Origin: an uncultured Armatimonadota bacterium
Lineage (GTDB): Bacteria > Armatimonadota > Fimbriimonadia > Fimbriimonadales > Fimbriimonadaceae
NCBI GenBank assembly: GCA_903927345.1
Contig: CAIYMO010000022.1
Span: 1-61,079 of the forward strand
Reading direction: 5' to 3'
Length of the DNA: 61,079 bases
Below, piece by piece: positions 26,759 through 35,260 of this stretch; the stretch's first letter is position 1, and each line of letters opens with the position of its first letter. The notes below the pieces were generated by a model, which saw only the letters and a list, made by a program, of their open reading frames with translations, ran no database searches and was not told the origin of the DNA. The translations under genes were made by a program, and so were the position numbers.

Positions 26759-29131
26759 ATGTTCTCACTGGCATTAGCCTTTCAATTGGCAACCGCTCCG
26801 GCATGGACGGTTGGACCAAACCTGCAGTACCAGTGGGGCGGAACTGACTATCTTCCGGTTGGGCTCCAATGCTCCTTCGACACCGAGCTGCTCTCCAAAG
26901 CTAAAGAAGCGGGAATCTCCGACTTCAATGTCGAAGTTTCAGCAACAGGCTCCTGGCGAGCAGTGGCAGATGAACTGAGTTCCAAACGATTCTTTATCAC
27001 ATCGAACACCGCGATGCCGGCAGCGACGGGATTTACCGTTCAGCCGCAATCCTATCGTGTTAACGGTATTCGCAATCCACAATCAATCACGGTCTCCGTA
27101 CCCGGCGCAACAAAGGCGTTTGTTGTTGTCGCCCTCACGCGCGATGCTTCGGTGATTAGCCAGCGCAGCTACCCGGTTGTAAACGGAGTTCTTAAAGCCG
27201 ATCTCAAAGCGGCCCGCGATTCTGATCAAGTTGCACTGATCTATCCGCAGGGTGAAAGCATGGAGATGGAAGATCTGTGGGAAAAGCTCGATGATCGGCG
27301 CGACACAGTTCTTCGGCAAATTCGAGGTTTGGGAACCCAACCCGGTTTGCGAGGGATTATTAATCCGCTTGGGACCACCCCATATCTCGCCGCTCAAGAT
27401 GACGGATTCGTACCAACAAATCCGATGTTCCAGCGCGAATTCGCTGACTTCTTGGAGCAGAAATATCGAAACCTCGCCACGTTGGTCAAAGCATGGCAAC
27501 TCCGGGGGATCGATTCAGAATTCACCGGAACGATCACCGAAAAGGGGGAGATTGTCGACAATGGCAACTCCGACCGAAACGCCTTTATCTTGGCCGCGAA
27601 GCTGATTCCTCTTTGGAACGGAACCCGTGGAGTGAGCCTGATGCTCAACCCCGCCAAAGACTCCACCCTTCTGGTTGAACAGCGCAAGTCCACATACTGG
27701 CGCGACCTGGCGGAATGCATTTCGTCTACTCGAGCTCGCCGAGTGCATCGAATCATCCGAGCCTTGCGAAAGGAATCCTCCGCCCCAATTCTTCAGGAGT
27801 GGTCCGGGTGGTCCTGGTTCTTCGAGTCCCCCGAGTCCGAACTCTCAGGACTAACAGTTCGACTTCCCCGTCTGAATCCCTCTGGCATTTTGAATAGCGT
27901 TGCGGGAGCCCTCTCCTCGTCCCTGCGCACCCGCCGCCCGGCTCCCCTGTTTGTCACAGATATCGCAGCGTCTGCCGAGAACCTTCAAGCAAGCGTTCTC
28001 GACGAGCTAAGCGGCCTTGGCGTTCGCGGTGTCTTCTTGCGAGGCTCCACCACCGAACAGTTCAATTTGATCAAAGCCGCCAAGCCACTTGCGGCAGAAA
28101 ATCGCCCCATGGGATTCTTCTTCCCGCAGAACGCGCTCAATCCGGCGGCACCTCGTAAAATTGCCGGGAACTACTGGTCGCTCCCTTCCCCTTCCGACGG
28201 AAATCGGATTGATCTGGGTCCTGATATTCGCTGCTACACGATCAACAATGGTGCAGGAAACTCGTTTATCATGTGGAGCGAAAAGACGCCAGCTCGCTTG
28301 GAATATCGATTCCCGGAAGCTAAATCCGCTCTGATCCGCGGTGTCAATAACTCCGTTCCCGACCTCACCCCAACCAAGACGGGAATGTTCATGACTCTCG
28401 ACACTGTCCCGATCATCGTGTCGGGCACAACCGAGCCACCAGTCCCCGAGATGGAGCTTGTTAGAATGGATCGAGATGTCACCCAGCTTCTGGAGTGGGC
28501 AGAATCGGAGCACCGCGACATCACAACTGAGGTGTACGAATTCCGAAACTACCCTGAGCTCGCTAAAACCAGTCCTTACAAGGCACTCCAATCTGCGCAG
28601 AAGGTTTATCGCAGTCTGGCAACCGTTGGAGTTGGTTACAACTGGCTCGAGTGGGAAAAATCAACAGATAATGCGTTCAGCGAGGCAGTTGCCGACGCCG
28701 GTTGCAGCAACGGTTCGTATCTCCAAGTTCGCACCCCATTTGGCGAACAAACAGGCCGAATACACGCTTCCCTCAGCGTCACGCAACGCACGACGGGATC
28801 GCTTGATGTCTGGGTCGCCGCACGAATTCCTAATCCGTCTGACCGAGCACGGTTACAGTTCCGAATCGGTGGCCAGACAATGCGTCTCACCGGGGAGCCG
28901 GTGAACCTGTACGGTCCAGGATTCGGCTGGTACAACATTGGCACAACCCGACTACCCTCAACGAAGTCCGAGTTCCGCGTAGAGCTGACTGGCATTTCCT
29001 CGACCGACGTCGCCTTGGACGCCGTTCTCTTTACGCCACAGACCATTACGCCGAACGGAGTATTTCTCCCTCAGTTCGTCCTACCGAAAGCGGTTAAGAA
29101 GGATCCAAAAAAGGGTTCGGACGGTCTTTGA
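26759..29131 (+). CDS. Large secreted protein with GH42-like region
   Basis: A 790-aa exported protein with N-terminal signal [16 protein letters not shown] beta-rich part (to about 170) is followed by a region resembling the glycoside hydrolase 42 helix before the barrel ([20 protein letters not shown], about residues 222-241) and a putative barrel with an [14 protein letters not shown] stretch. The C-terminal jelly-roll-like domain (about 640-765) looks carbohydrate-binding. The catalytic Glu pair cannot be assigned with certainty. The function is inferred as polysaccharide binding or hydrolysis. It overlaps the VanX-like gene by 38 nt, tail to tail. Confidence 0.6.
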   Translation: MFSLALAFQLATAPAWTVGPNLQYQWGGTDYLPVGLQCSFDTELLSKAKEAGISDFNVEVSATGSWRAVADELSSKRFFITSNTAMPAATGFTVQPQSYRVNGIRNPQSITVSVPGATKAFVVVALTRDASVISQRSYPVVNGVLKADLKAARDSDQVALIYPQGESMEMEDLWEKLDDRRDTVLRQIRGLGTQPGLRGIINPLGTTPYLAAQDDGFVPTNPMFQREFADFLEQKYRNLATLVKAWQLRGIDSEFTGTITEKGEIVDNGNSDRNAFILAAKLIPLWNGTRGVSLMLNPAKDSTLLVEQRKSTYWRDLAECISSTRARRVHRIIRALRKESSAPILQEWSGWSWFFESPESELSGLTVRLPRLNPSGILNSVAGALSSSLRTRRPAPLFVTDIAASAENLQASVLDELSGLGVRGVFLRGSTTEQFNLIKAAKPLAAENRPMGFFFPQNALNPAAPRKIAGNYWSLPSPSDGNRIDLGPDIRCYTINNGAGNSFIMWSEKTPARLEYRFPEAKSALIRGVNNSVPDLTPTKTGMFMTLDTVPIIVSGTTEPPVPEMELVRMDRDVTQLLEWAESEHRDITTEVYEFRNYPELAKTSPYKALQSAQKVYRSLATVGVGYNWLEWEKSTDNAFSEAVADAGCSNGSYLQVRTPFGEQTGRIHASLSVTQRTTGSLDVWVAARIPNPSDRARLQFRIGGQTMRLTGEPVNLYGPGFGWYNIGTTRLPSTKSEFRVELTGISSTDVALDAVLFTPQTITPNGVFLPQFVLPKAVKKDPKKGSDGL

Positions 29132-29825
29132 AGGAATCGATGTGAAGCAGCTCCGACTCGGCATAGCTTTCCGGGTCGAGCTTAGCTAATCCATAGCAGC
29201 ACTCGTCTAGGTCCATTCGAACCGCCCAGCCAGCATCGCCCCAGCTGTAGTGCCACCACTCATCTCGGCAGTTGCTAAACCCAGCGCCCAACATCGCCTC
29301 AACAAGGAGTGTTCGATTCTTCTGCGCTTCGTCTGTCAAACCAAGCGAATAGGTGGGCGCAGCGCCGAACCTTCCGTACGGCGAGTGCACGTCATACTCT
29401 TCGCCCTGGGCGTCAACAAGGAATACATCCACGGCAGCGCCAGTACAGTGCCCAGGAGGAGCCTTCTGGTTGGTGGGAGCTACCCAGCGGCAGACAGTTC
29501 TGCGGAGGGCAGTGTCGTCACGTTCTGGAAATGCGATCTTCGCACAATTCCAGATGAAGTCGTAAATCCGCTGCTGACGTTCAAAGGGTCGCCAAGCATC
29601 GATTACGCCCAGGCAGTAGCCATCGGGCAAAGCTTGCGAGGCTGAATGAAGCATTTCACACACCCTCTTTCGTAGGTAGGGGATCACCGTCGGGCGCAGG
29701 ACTTGGACTTTAGGACACGCGGTCGCAATGTCAACCAGAGGTTCTCCGTTTTCAACTTCTGCGATCAAGTTGAGTAGACGGATCGGTTCCGGGCGTCCCT
29801 TGGTCCGGTCCCACTTCACCCTCAC
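29094..29825 (-). CDS. ddpX: D-Ala-D-Ala dipeptidase (VanX/DdpX family)
   Basis: Zinc dipeptidase (peptidase M15D), 243 aa. The metal and catalytic motifs are intact: DAWRP, PPGHCTGAAVDVFLVD (His and Asp ligands) and EWWHYSWGD (Glu base and His ligand). Family members free D-alanine from D-Ala-D-Ala. No signal peptide is seen, so it should act in the cytoplasm on recycled wall dipeptide. No VanA/VanH partner is nearby, so glycopeptide resistance is not implied. GTGA overlap with the SLBB gene. Confidence 0.9.
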   Translation of the reverse strand: MRVKWDRTKGRPEPIRLLNLIAEVENGEPLVDIATACPKVQVLRPTVIPYLRKRVCEMLHSASQALPDGYCLGVIDAWRPFERQQRIYDFIWNCAKIAFPERDDTALRRTVCRWVAPTNQKAPPGHCTGAAVDVFLVDAQGEEYDVHSPYGRFGAAPTYSLGLTDEAQKNRTLLVEAMLGAGFSNCRDEWWHYSWGDAGWAVRMDLDECCYGLAKLDPESYAESELLHIDSFKDRPNPFLDPS

Positions 29826-30778
29826 TTTGCCGACACTTCCACAACATCTCCGGGTTCGAGCCCAAAGTCCTTCTGCTTGCCACTTTCGATGTCGGAATAC
29901 TTGAACTGCATTTTCTTTTTCGACCGGTTCGTTGTTGAATAAACCCGAATCGTCACGCGCTTGTCCAGCAGTCCTTTCGCTTCCTCTATGGCTCGAAACA
30001 AAGTAAGTTGGTCAGTCCATTCCAGGTTCTTCGGGTCACGCACAAGACCAGTGATGGTGACCAACGGCACTGAAGCCTTGAGATCGACTCGAATGGAATC
30101 TCCCGCTCGAACGATGACCCCGCCGTCCTTTGTCAGATCAAATGGCCCCAGAACAATGTCGCGAACGATAAAGACCCGGGACGGGTCTCCTTTGCTCGAA
30201 ACACCGCCTACGCCCGTCAAAGCGTCCTTGAGCGTCATTCCTGATTTCAGGTCCACAACTCCGGGTTGAGCCACTCCACCAACTACCGTGAGCGACCCAA
30301 GGGAGACCTTGACGGGAACTGAGATTCGGTCACCGGGGCGAACGGAATATTTTGCCGAAGCACCCCAACCTTTGACGTCGGTGATCTGTGCCTTACTGGG
30401 GTCAGCAAACTCCAAAAGAGAAACGGTCTGGGCGAGGTCAGTCACCTTGACTCCCGTTGCCCGCCGAAGAATTACCGGCTTGGAAACGGCTCCACCAACC
30501 GCAATTCCAGAATGCTTGTCTGCGGTTATCCGAACCACAAGGCTGTCCACATGGCCCAAGCGTTCGCGCATAACGTTAAGAAGCGCAGTTTCAATTTGGG
30601 CGACGTTGCGCGTGATGACATTCACAGCGCCAAGTCCTGGGACTTGAATTGAACCGGATTCGGTTACGCGAAAGCGACCGGAAAACTGGGAGTCGGAGCT
30701 GAAGGAGATCTCGATCAGATCTCGGGGTTGTGCCACCACTTGGCTTTGAGCGGAAGCAAAGCTCGCCATGAAAAACAT
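29822..30778 (-). CDS. SLBB-domain polysaccharide export-type protein
   Basis: About 318 aa. The N-terminal part resembles the Wza/poly-export domain (QPRDLIEISFSSDSQFSGRF, GSIQVPGLGAVNV). Three SLBB-like segments follow: GIAVGGAVSKPVILRRATG, LTVVGGVAQPGVVDLKSG and VTITGLVRDPKNLEWTD. Such proteins sit in the outer envelope and bind or pass polysaccharide. The ATG lies 8 nt after the tRNA-Phe CCA end, so the visible signal sequence (MFFMASFASA) is very short and lacks a basic start. The true export mode is unclear. Confidence 0.75.
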   Translation of the reverse strand: MFFMASFASAQSQVVAQPRDLIEISFSSDSQFSGRFRVTESGSIQVPGLGAVNVITRNVAQIETALLNVMRERLGHVDSLVVRITADKHSGIAVGGAVSKPVILRRATGVKVTDLAQTVSLLEFADPSKAQITDVKGWGASAKYSVRPGDRISVPVKVSLGSLTVVGGVAQPGVVDLKSGMTLKDALTGVGGVSSKGDPSRVFIVRDIVLGPFDLTKDGGVIVRAGDSIRVDLKASVPLVTITGLVRDPKNLEWTDQLTLFRAIEEAKGLLDKRVTIRVYSTTNRSKKKMQFKYSDIESGKQKDFGLEPGDVVEVSAK

Positions 30779-30786
30779 AGCGAGAA

Positions 30787-30862
30787 TGGTGCCGCAAGCC
30801 GGACTCGAACCGGCGACCCAAGCATTTTCAGTGCTTTGCTCTACCAACTGAGCTACCGCGGC
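30787..30862 (-). tRNA. tRNA-Phe (GAA)
   Basis: A 76-nt cloverleaf with acceptor GCCGCGG/TTGCGGC, D-arm GCTCAGTTGGTAGAGC, anticodon stem-loop AAGCA-CTGAAAA-TGCTT (anticodon GAA), T-loop GGTTCGAGTCC, A73 and an encoded CCA. It lies 13 nt after tRNA-Asp and 8 nt before the SLBB gene, in one transcript. Confidence 0.96.
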
Positions 30863-30875
30863 ACAAATTGTACGT

Positions 30876-30951
<76 letters not shown>

Positions 30952-30963
30952 GAACGAAAGGAA

Positions 30964-30992
30964 AGTATAACAGACGTCTCACGTTAAGTCAA
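30964..30992 (-). promoter_or_regulatory. tRNA operon promoter
   Basis: TTGACT (30987-30992), a 17-bp spacer and TATACT (30964-30969) on the minus strand, 12 bp before tRNA-Asp. It is the best -35/-10 pair in the window and should drive tRNA-Asp, tRNA-Phe, the SLBB gene and the VanX-like gene. Confidence 0.8.
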
Positions 30993-31055
30993 CCCTATTA
31001 CGATAATCGGTTGGATTATTCGTCTTCCCTTCCACTGAGAATAGTATGCCCGCAT

Positions 31056-31835
31056 TTAGGCCAGGGATTGGGCACCGTCAATAAAGAGCTCAGTCCCGGT
31101 GATATGTTTTGCAGCATCTGAAGCCAGGAACGCGATGGCCTCGGCAACATCCCGGGCTTCGCCGGGGACCTTTCCGCTCAAGGGGCTGTCGCCTTCAGGG
31201 TAATGCCTTGGCCGCCCAACTGGCCAGCCACCTCTCCATGCTGTCGACTCGAGAATGTTCGTCTTGATCGATCCGGGACACACAGTGTTCACTCGAATAC
31301 CCCGAGGACCGAGCTCGACGGCTAGGCTCCTACCCAATGCCATCACCGCAGCCTTCGAGGCGACATATGGCGAGGCGCCTGCCCATGAGAATTGGCGCGA
31401 GCCGTTGATAGACCCGACGAGTGTGATCGAACCCTGGCTGGCTTCCAAATGAGGAATTGCCGGAATGATGTAGTTATAGACCCCGATCAGGTTCACCTCA
31501 AACAGCCGACGGATCTCGTCTGGATGGATCATGTCCACTTTTCCCATCGGCCCATTCATTCCCGCGGAAAGAACCAGCGAATCCATTCGGCCGAATTTTT
31601 CTACGAATTCCGAGATCACTCGAGCCGAATCGTCGGTACTCGATACGTCAGAAGTCAGCTTCAGAATGCCGTCATCCGGAAATGCGTCTTGAAGACGTTC
31701 CGCCGACATGTCGACGACTCCAATCGTGGCACCACGATGAAGCAAAACTTGCGCGGTGGCAAGGCCGATTCCGCTCCCTGCCCCGGTGATCAGGGCGGCT
31801 CTTTCGGCGAAATCTGAGATGGTGGGAGCGTTCAT
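31056..31835 (-). CDS. Short-chain dehydrogenase/reductase
   Basis: Classical SDR of about 259 aa. The nucleotide-binding motif LITGAGSGIGLATAQ is at about residues 14-28, and an acidic VVDMS follows the second strand, favouring NAD(H). The active-site Ser lies in LVGSINGS and YxxxK in SPYVASK. The tail TGTELFIDGAQSLA is typical. I chose the ATG at 31835 over a TTG at 31859. The substrate cannot be inferred; it is divergent from nusA. Confidence 0.88.
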   Translation of the reverse strand: MNAPTISDFAERAALITGAGSGIGLATAQVLLHRGATIGVVDMSAERLQDAFPDDGILKLTSDVSSTDDSARVISEFVEKFGRMDSLVLSAGMNGPMGKVDMIHPDEIRRLFEVNLIGVYNYIIPAIPHLEASQGSITLVGSINGSRQFSWAGASPYVASKAAVMALGRSLAVELGPRGIRVNTVCPGSIKTNILESTAWRGGWPVGRPRHYPEGDSPLSGKVPGEARDVAEAIAFLASDAAKHITGTELFIDGAQSLA

Positions 31836-31851
31836 TGGAAGTTGTGCGTTG

Positions 31852-31860
31852 TGATACAAT
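31852..31860 (+). promoter_or_regulatory. Extended -10 promoter of the nusA operon
   Basis: TGATACAAT combines a TACAAT -10 (31855-31860) with an upstream TG. A weak TTCATT lies 18 bp upstream. The predicted start near 31867 gives a leader of about 83 nt containing the hairpin at 31885. Confidence 0.55.
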
Positions 31861-31884
31861 AGAGAGACAAAATTTTGGGCACCG

Positions 31885-31914
31885 AAAAAGGGGTGGCTCT
31901 ATGCCGCCTTTTTT
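31885..31914 (+). terminator. Intrinsic terminator/attenuator in the nusA leader
   Basis: AAAAAGG precedes a GGTGGC/GCCGCC stem (31892-31897 and 31903-31908, 5-nt loop TCTAT), followed by TTTTTT (31909-31914). This is a textbook intrinsic terminator placed between the promoter and the nusA ATG. It suggests premature termination as a control of nusA-ylxR-infB, possibly by NusA itself. Similar A-rich/hairpin/U-rich leaders are known upstream of rimP-nusA in other bacteria. Confidence 0.65.
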
Positions 31915-31949
31915 GTTAATCCAGGCTCAGCACAGGGGAACAGCAGATT

Positions 31950-33014
31950 ATGGACATCATGCAGCAGCTAAATCAAATCGCACAGGAGCGGGATATCCCC
32001 GTGGAAGACCTGGTTGTGGAACTCGAAGAAGCTCTAGGTGCTGCCTATAAGAAGTATGTCGGAGCTCGAGGTGAAGTGAATGTTAAGCTTGACACCTCGA
32101 AGGGCTGGACTGCTCAAGTAGAAAAGGAAGTCGTCGCAGTTGTCGAAGAACCAAGCTTCCAAATGAGCCTTACCGAAGCCAAAAAGCGAAATCCTGAAGC
32201 CGAAGTAGGCGACTTCATTCCCATGGAAGTTGATCCGAACCGATTCGGACGTATCGCAGCTCAGACCGCAAAGCAAGTTCTTTCCCAGAAGCTGCGCGAG
32301 GCAGAGACTCGACGCATCCACGACGTTTTCGCCGAGAAGATGGGCGACATCGTGAGCGGAACCGTCAGCCGACGCGACGATCAAAACGTTTACATCCAAG
32401 TTAACCGAGTTGAGGCTGAACTTCCTCGTCGAGAGCAAGTTCCAACCGAGCGCTACGCGCCAAACAGCCGAATGAAGGTTTATGTCTACAAGGTGGACGA
32501 TAGCCAGCGACGACTCAAGGTCATCGTTAGCCGAACTCACCCTAACCTTCTCCGCAAGCTATTTGAACTCGAAATCCCGGAGATTGCGAGTGGCATCGTC
32601 CAAATCAAGGCAATCAGCCGCGAACCAGGTCAGCGATCAAAGGTCGCCGTCTTCAGCGAAGATGAGCGAGTTGATCCGATCGGCGCTTGTATCGGACCAC
32701 GTGGAGCGCGAGTCCAGGCAATCGTGGACGAGCTAAACGACGAAAAAATCGACGTTGTGCCGTACAAGGAAGATCCAAAAGAATTCATCATCGAAGCTCT
32801 TTCGCCAGCCAAGGTCAACTCGATCAAGCTGACCGAAAAGCAAAATGATCGTGGCGACACCGAGAAGCACGCATACGTCGTGGTTCCGGAGATGCAGCTT
32901 TCCCTTGCCATTGGTAAGGGCGGTCAAAACGTTCGCCTTGCGGCCCGGCTTACCGGCTGGACCATCGACATCCGTAGCGAGGCTCAGGCCGCCGCTGAAC
33001 GGGGCAAAGGGTGA
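31950..33014 (+). CDS. nusA: Transcription termination/antitermination protein NusA
   Basis: RNA polymerase-binding factor controlling pausing, termination and antitermination. Domain order: an N-terminal domain (QLNQIAQERDIPVEDLVVELEEALGAAY, shown in part), S1 domain (about residues 133-200, VSGTVSRRDDQNVYIQV), KH1 with IGACIGPRGARVQAIVDEL and KH2 with LAIGKGGQNVRLAARLTGW. At 354 aa it has no C-terminal acidic repeats, like NusA of Gram-positives and unlike E. coli. rimP, which usually precedes it, is absent. Start at the first ATG (MDIMQQ). Confidence 0.95.
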   Translation: MDIMQQLNQIAQERDIPVEDLVVELEEALGAAYKKYVGARGEVNVKLDTSKGWTAQVEKEVVAVVEEPSFQMSLTEAKKRNPEAEVGDFIPMEVDPNRFGRIAAQTAKQVLSQKLREAETRRIHDVFAEKMGDIVSGTVSRRDDQNVYIQVNRVEAELPRREQVPTERYAPNSRMKVYVYKVDDSQRRLKVIVSRTHPNLLRKLFELEIPEIASGIVQIKAISREPGQRSKVAVFSEDERVDPIGACIGPRGARVQAIVDELNDEKIDVVPYKEDPKEFIIEALSPAKVNSIKLTEKQNDRGDTEKHAYVVVPEMQLSLAIGKGGQNVRLAARLTGWTIDIRSEAQAAAERGKG

Positions 33015-33028
33015 GGTGATGGCACAGA

Positions 33029-33298
33029 ATGTTAAGCCAAACGGTCACCAGAACCTGCGTTTCATGTCGAAGTAAACGCGATCAAGCCAGCCTCATTAGG
33101 TTAGGCGTAAGCACATCTGGTGATCTGCAATATTGGGGCGGAAGTGGGCGAAGTGCCTACCTCTGCCCCTCAACAATTTGCCTCGAAGGGGCATTGAAAC
33201 CCGGACGGCTTACGAAAGCCCTTCGTTCCGCCGTCTCTGCCACATCGCTGGCAACCATCAAACAAGAAATAGCATGCAAACTGGAGTTAAGCCAATGA
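33029..33298 (+). CDS. ylxR: YlxR/RulR-type RNA-binding protein (DUF448)
   Basis: Small basic protein of 89 aa in its standard place between nusA and infB. The family signature RTCVSCRSKRDQASLIRL is at about residues 8-25, and GRSAYLCPSTICLEGA with LTKALR follow. The family resembles nucleic-acid-binding and nucleoid-type regulators. GAGGTG lies 11 nt before the ATG. The stop overlaps the infB ATG as ATGA. Confidence 0.88.
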   Translation: MLSQTVTRTCVSCRSKRDQASLIRLGVSTSGDLQYWGGSGRSAYLCPSTICLEGALKPGRLTKALRSAVSATSLATIKQEIACKLELSQ

Positions 33299-35211
33299 TT
33301 CACACCATCGCCGACATCGCGACCGAGTTCGAAATCAGACCCGGTCAGGTCTACACCGTCCTCAACGACCTCGGACTAGACCACGATGGCACATCGTTCG
33401 AGGGAGACAACGACACCCTCGAAATGGTGAAGGAGTCTTGCCTTGAGAACATGGACTCAAAGGTTATCACTCTGAAGCCAAATTGCACCCCGCGCGACGT
33501 GGCAAACGCACTCGGCGTGCCTCAGGCAGAAATTCAGAAGAGCTTGATCAGCAAGTTCAAGATCATGAAGGCGATCGCTAATCCGCTCACCGAAGATGAA
33601 GCGGGGCGCATCGTCACCTCCTACGGATTCGAACTGGCGCTCGCAGAAGGTCCAAAGCCTAAGCCAAAGGTTGACCCTCGCGCCGCGATCAAGGTGGGCG
33701 GAGCGGTGAAGCGTCCTCCGGTCGTCACCATCATGGGCCACGTCGACCACGGCAAGACCAGCCTTCTCGACTACATCCGAAAAGCAAACGTCGCGGCCAA
33801 GGAAGCTGGTGGAATCACACAGCACATCGGTGCATATCAGGTCATGCTCGACGAAGGACTCATCACCTTCCTCGATACTCCGGGTCACGCCGCGTTCACC
33901 AACATGCGAGCTCGTGGAGCCCAGGTCACCGACATCGCGATCTTGGTCGTTGCTGCAGATGACGGAATCATGCCCCAAACCCAAGAGGCGATTCAGCACA
34001 TTCAAGCCGCAAACGTCCCGATGATTGTTGCTGTCAACAAATGCGACAAGCCAGGAGCTAACCCAGACCGAGTGCTTCAACAGCTCACCGAGTACAACGT
34101 CATTCCAGAAGCCTACGGTGGACAAACCATTACCGCCAACGTCTCCGCTCTCACCGGCGAAGGCGTCCCTGAGCTTCTTGAGCTCATCATTCTCCAAGCA
34201 GACATCATGGACCTAAAAGCTGACCCTCGTGGTGAGCTGAAGGGAACCGTTGTCGAAGCTAAGCTCGAAAAGGGACGTGGCCCAGTTGCTACCCTTCTCA
34301 TCGAGGAAGGAACTCTCAAGAGCGGCGACAACCTTGTCGTCGGCCAGACCTTTGGTCGAATCAAGGCGATGACCGACTTCCGAGGCGAAAAGATGAACGA
34401 GGCAGGACCATCCGCCCCGGTCGAAATTCTCGGACTCAGCGAGGTTCCTGCTGCAGGAGACAAGATCGAGTTCTTCGCAGACGAGCGAACTGCCCGCGTT
34501 GAGGCAGAAAGCCGGATCTCCAAGGCTCGAGCCAAAGAGTTCACCAACGGTGGACGAGGAATGACCCTTCGCGATCTGCGTAGCCGAATGCAAGATGACG
34601 GCATCAAGAACCTCAACCTCATCATCAAGGCCGACGTTCACGGTTCGGTTGAAGCGGTTAAGGGAATGCTTGAGAAGGTTAAGAACGACGAAGTTGAAAC
34701 CAAGATCATCCTCAGCGGTGTTGGTCAGATCACCAAGGCGGACATTGACCTTGCAGCCGCTTCCGACTCCATCGTCGTCGGCTTCAACGCTCGTGCCGAT
34801 GGCGAAGCGAAGAAAGAAGCTGAAAAGCGAAAGGTTGAAATTCGAACCTACTCGATCATCTATGAATTGATTGAGGACATCGAAGCTGCGGTCAAGGGAA
34901 TGCTCGCTCCGAAGTTCGAGGAGCAAGAGCTTGGCGAAGCCGAGATTCGAATGCGACTGCAATTCTCGAAGAAGGGCATCGTCGCTGGTTCCTACATCAC
35001 CGAAGGAAAGATCACTCGAAACGCAAAGGTTCGCATTTACCGTGGCAAGGAACTTGTTCACGAAGGCGAAGTTGCTACTCTCAAGCACTTCAAGGACGAT
35101 GTCCGCGAGATGACGATGGGCCAAGAGTGCGGCATCACGTTCAATAACTGGGAAGACTTCCAGGAAGGTGACCGAGTCGAAGCCTACGAAATGGTTCAGA
35201 TCAACGCGTAA
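33295..35211 (+). CDS. infB: Translation initiation factor IF-2
   Basis: GTPase that positions initiator tRNA on the ribosome. G-motifs: [12 protein letters not shown] (P-loop), DTPGHAAF and NKCDKP, then the domains II, III and IV (for example [20 protein letters not shown]). I start at ATG 33295, overlapping the ylxR stop; the longer open frame is only ylxR read in another phase. At 638 aa the region before the G domain is short (about 140 residues) and lacks the long charged linker of many IF-2 proteins. Confidence 0.96.
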   Translation: MIHTIADIATEFEIRPGQVYTVLNDLGLDHDGTSFEGDNDTLEMVKESCLENMDSKVITLKPNCTPRDVANALGVPQAEIQKSLISKFKIMKAIANPLTEDEAGRIVTSYGFELALAEGPKPKPKVDPRAAIKVGGAVKRPPVVTIMGHVDHGKTSLLDYIRKANVAAKEAGGITQHIGAYQVMLDEGLITFLDTPGHAAFTNMRARGAQVTDIAILVVAADDGIMPQTQEAIQHIQAANVPMIVAVNKCDKPGANPDRVLQQLTEYNVIPEAYGGQTITANVSALTGEGVPELLELIILQADIMDLKADPRGELKGTVVEAKLEKGRGPVATLLIEEGTLKSGDNLVVGQTFGRIKAMTDFRGEKMNEAGPSAPVEILGLSEVPAAGDKIEFFADERTARVEAESRISKARAKEFTNGGRGMTLRDLRSRMQDDGIKNLNLIIKADVHGSVEAVKGMLEKVKNDEVETKIILSGVGQITKADIDLAAASDSIVVGFNARADGEAKKEAEKRKVEIRTYSIIYELIEDIEAAVKGMLAPKFEEQELGEAEIRMRLQFSKKGIVAGSYITEGKITRNAKVRIYRGKELVHEGEVATLKHFKDDVREMTMGQECGITFNNWEDFQEGDRVEAYEMVQINA

Positions 35212-35217
35212 GCGTTT

Positions 35218-35245
35218 AACTGCCTCTCCTTCGGGAGAGGCAGTT
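35218..35245 (+). terminator. infB terminator: 12-bp stem with TTCG loop
   Basis: AACTGCCTCTCC (35218-35229), the stable tetraloop TTCG and a perfect complement (35234-35245), followed only by TGG. It ends 3 bp before the TAACCT box of the next gene, so terminator and promoter are fused. The missing U-run makes efficiency uncertain. Confidence 0.65.
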
Positions 35246-35248
35246 TGG

Positions 35249-35254
35249 TAACCT
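35249..35254 (+). promoter_or_regulatory. -10 box TAACCT, leaderless ADP-ribosylglycohydrolase gene
   Basis: TAACCT, 6 nt (CCTGCC), then the ATG at 35261. The -35 region would lie inside the preceding terminator stem. Confidence 0.55.
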
Positions 35255-35260
35255 CCTGCC

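Noticed and set aside
29094-29825. Vancomycin resistance locus
   Set aside because: The VanX-like enzyme has no VanA, VanH, VanR or VanS genes near; D-alanine recycling is the simpler reading.
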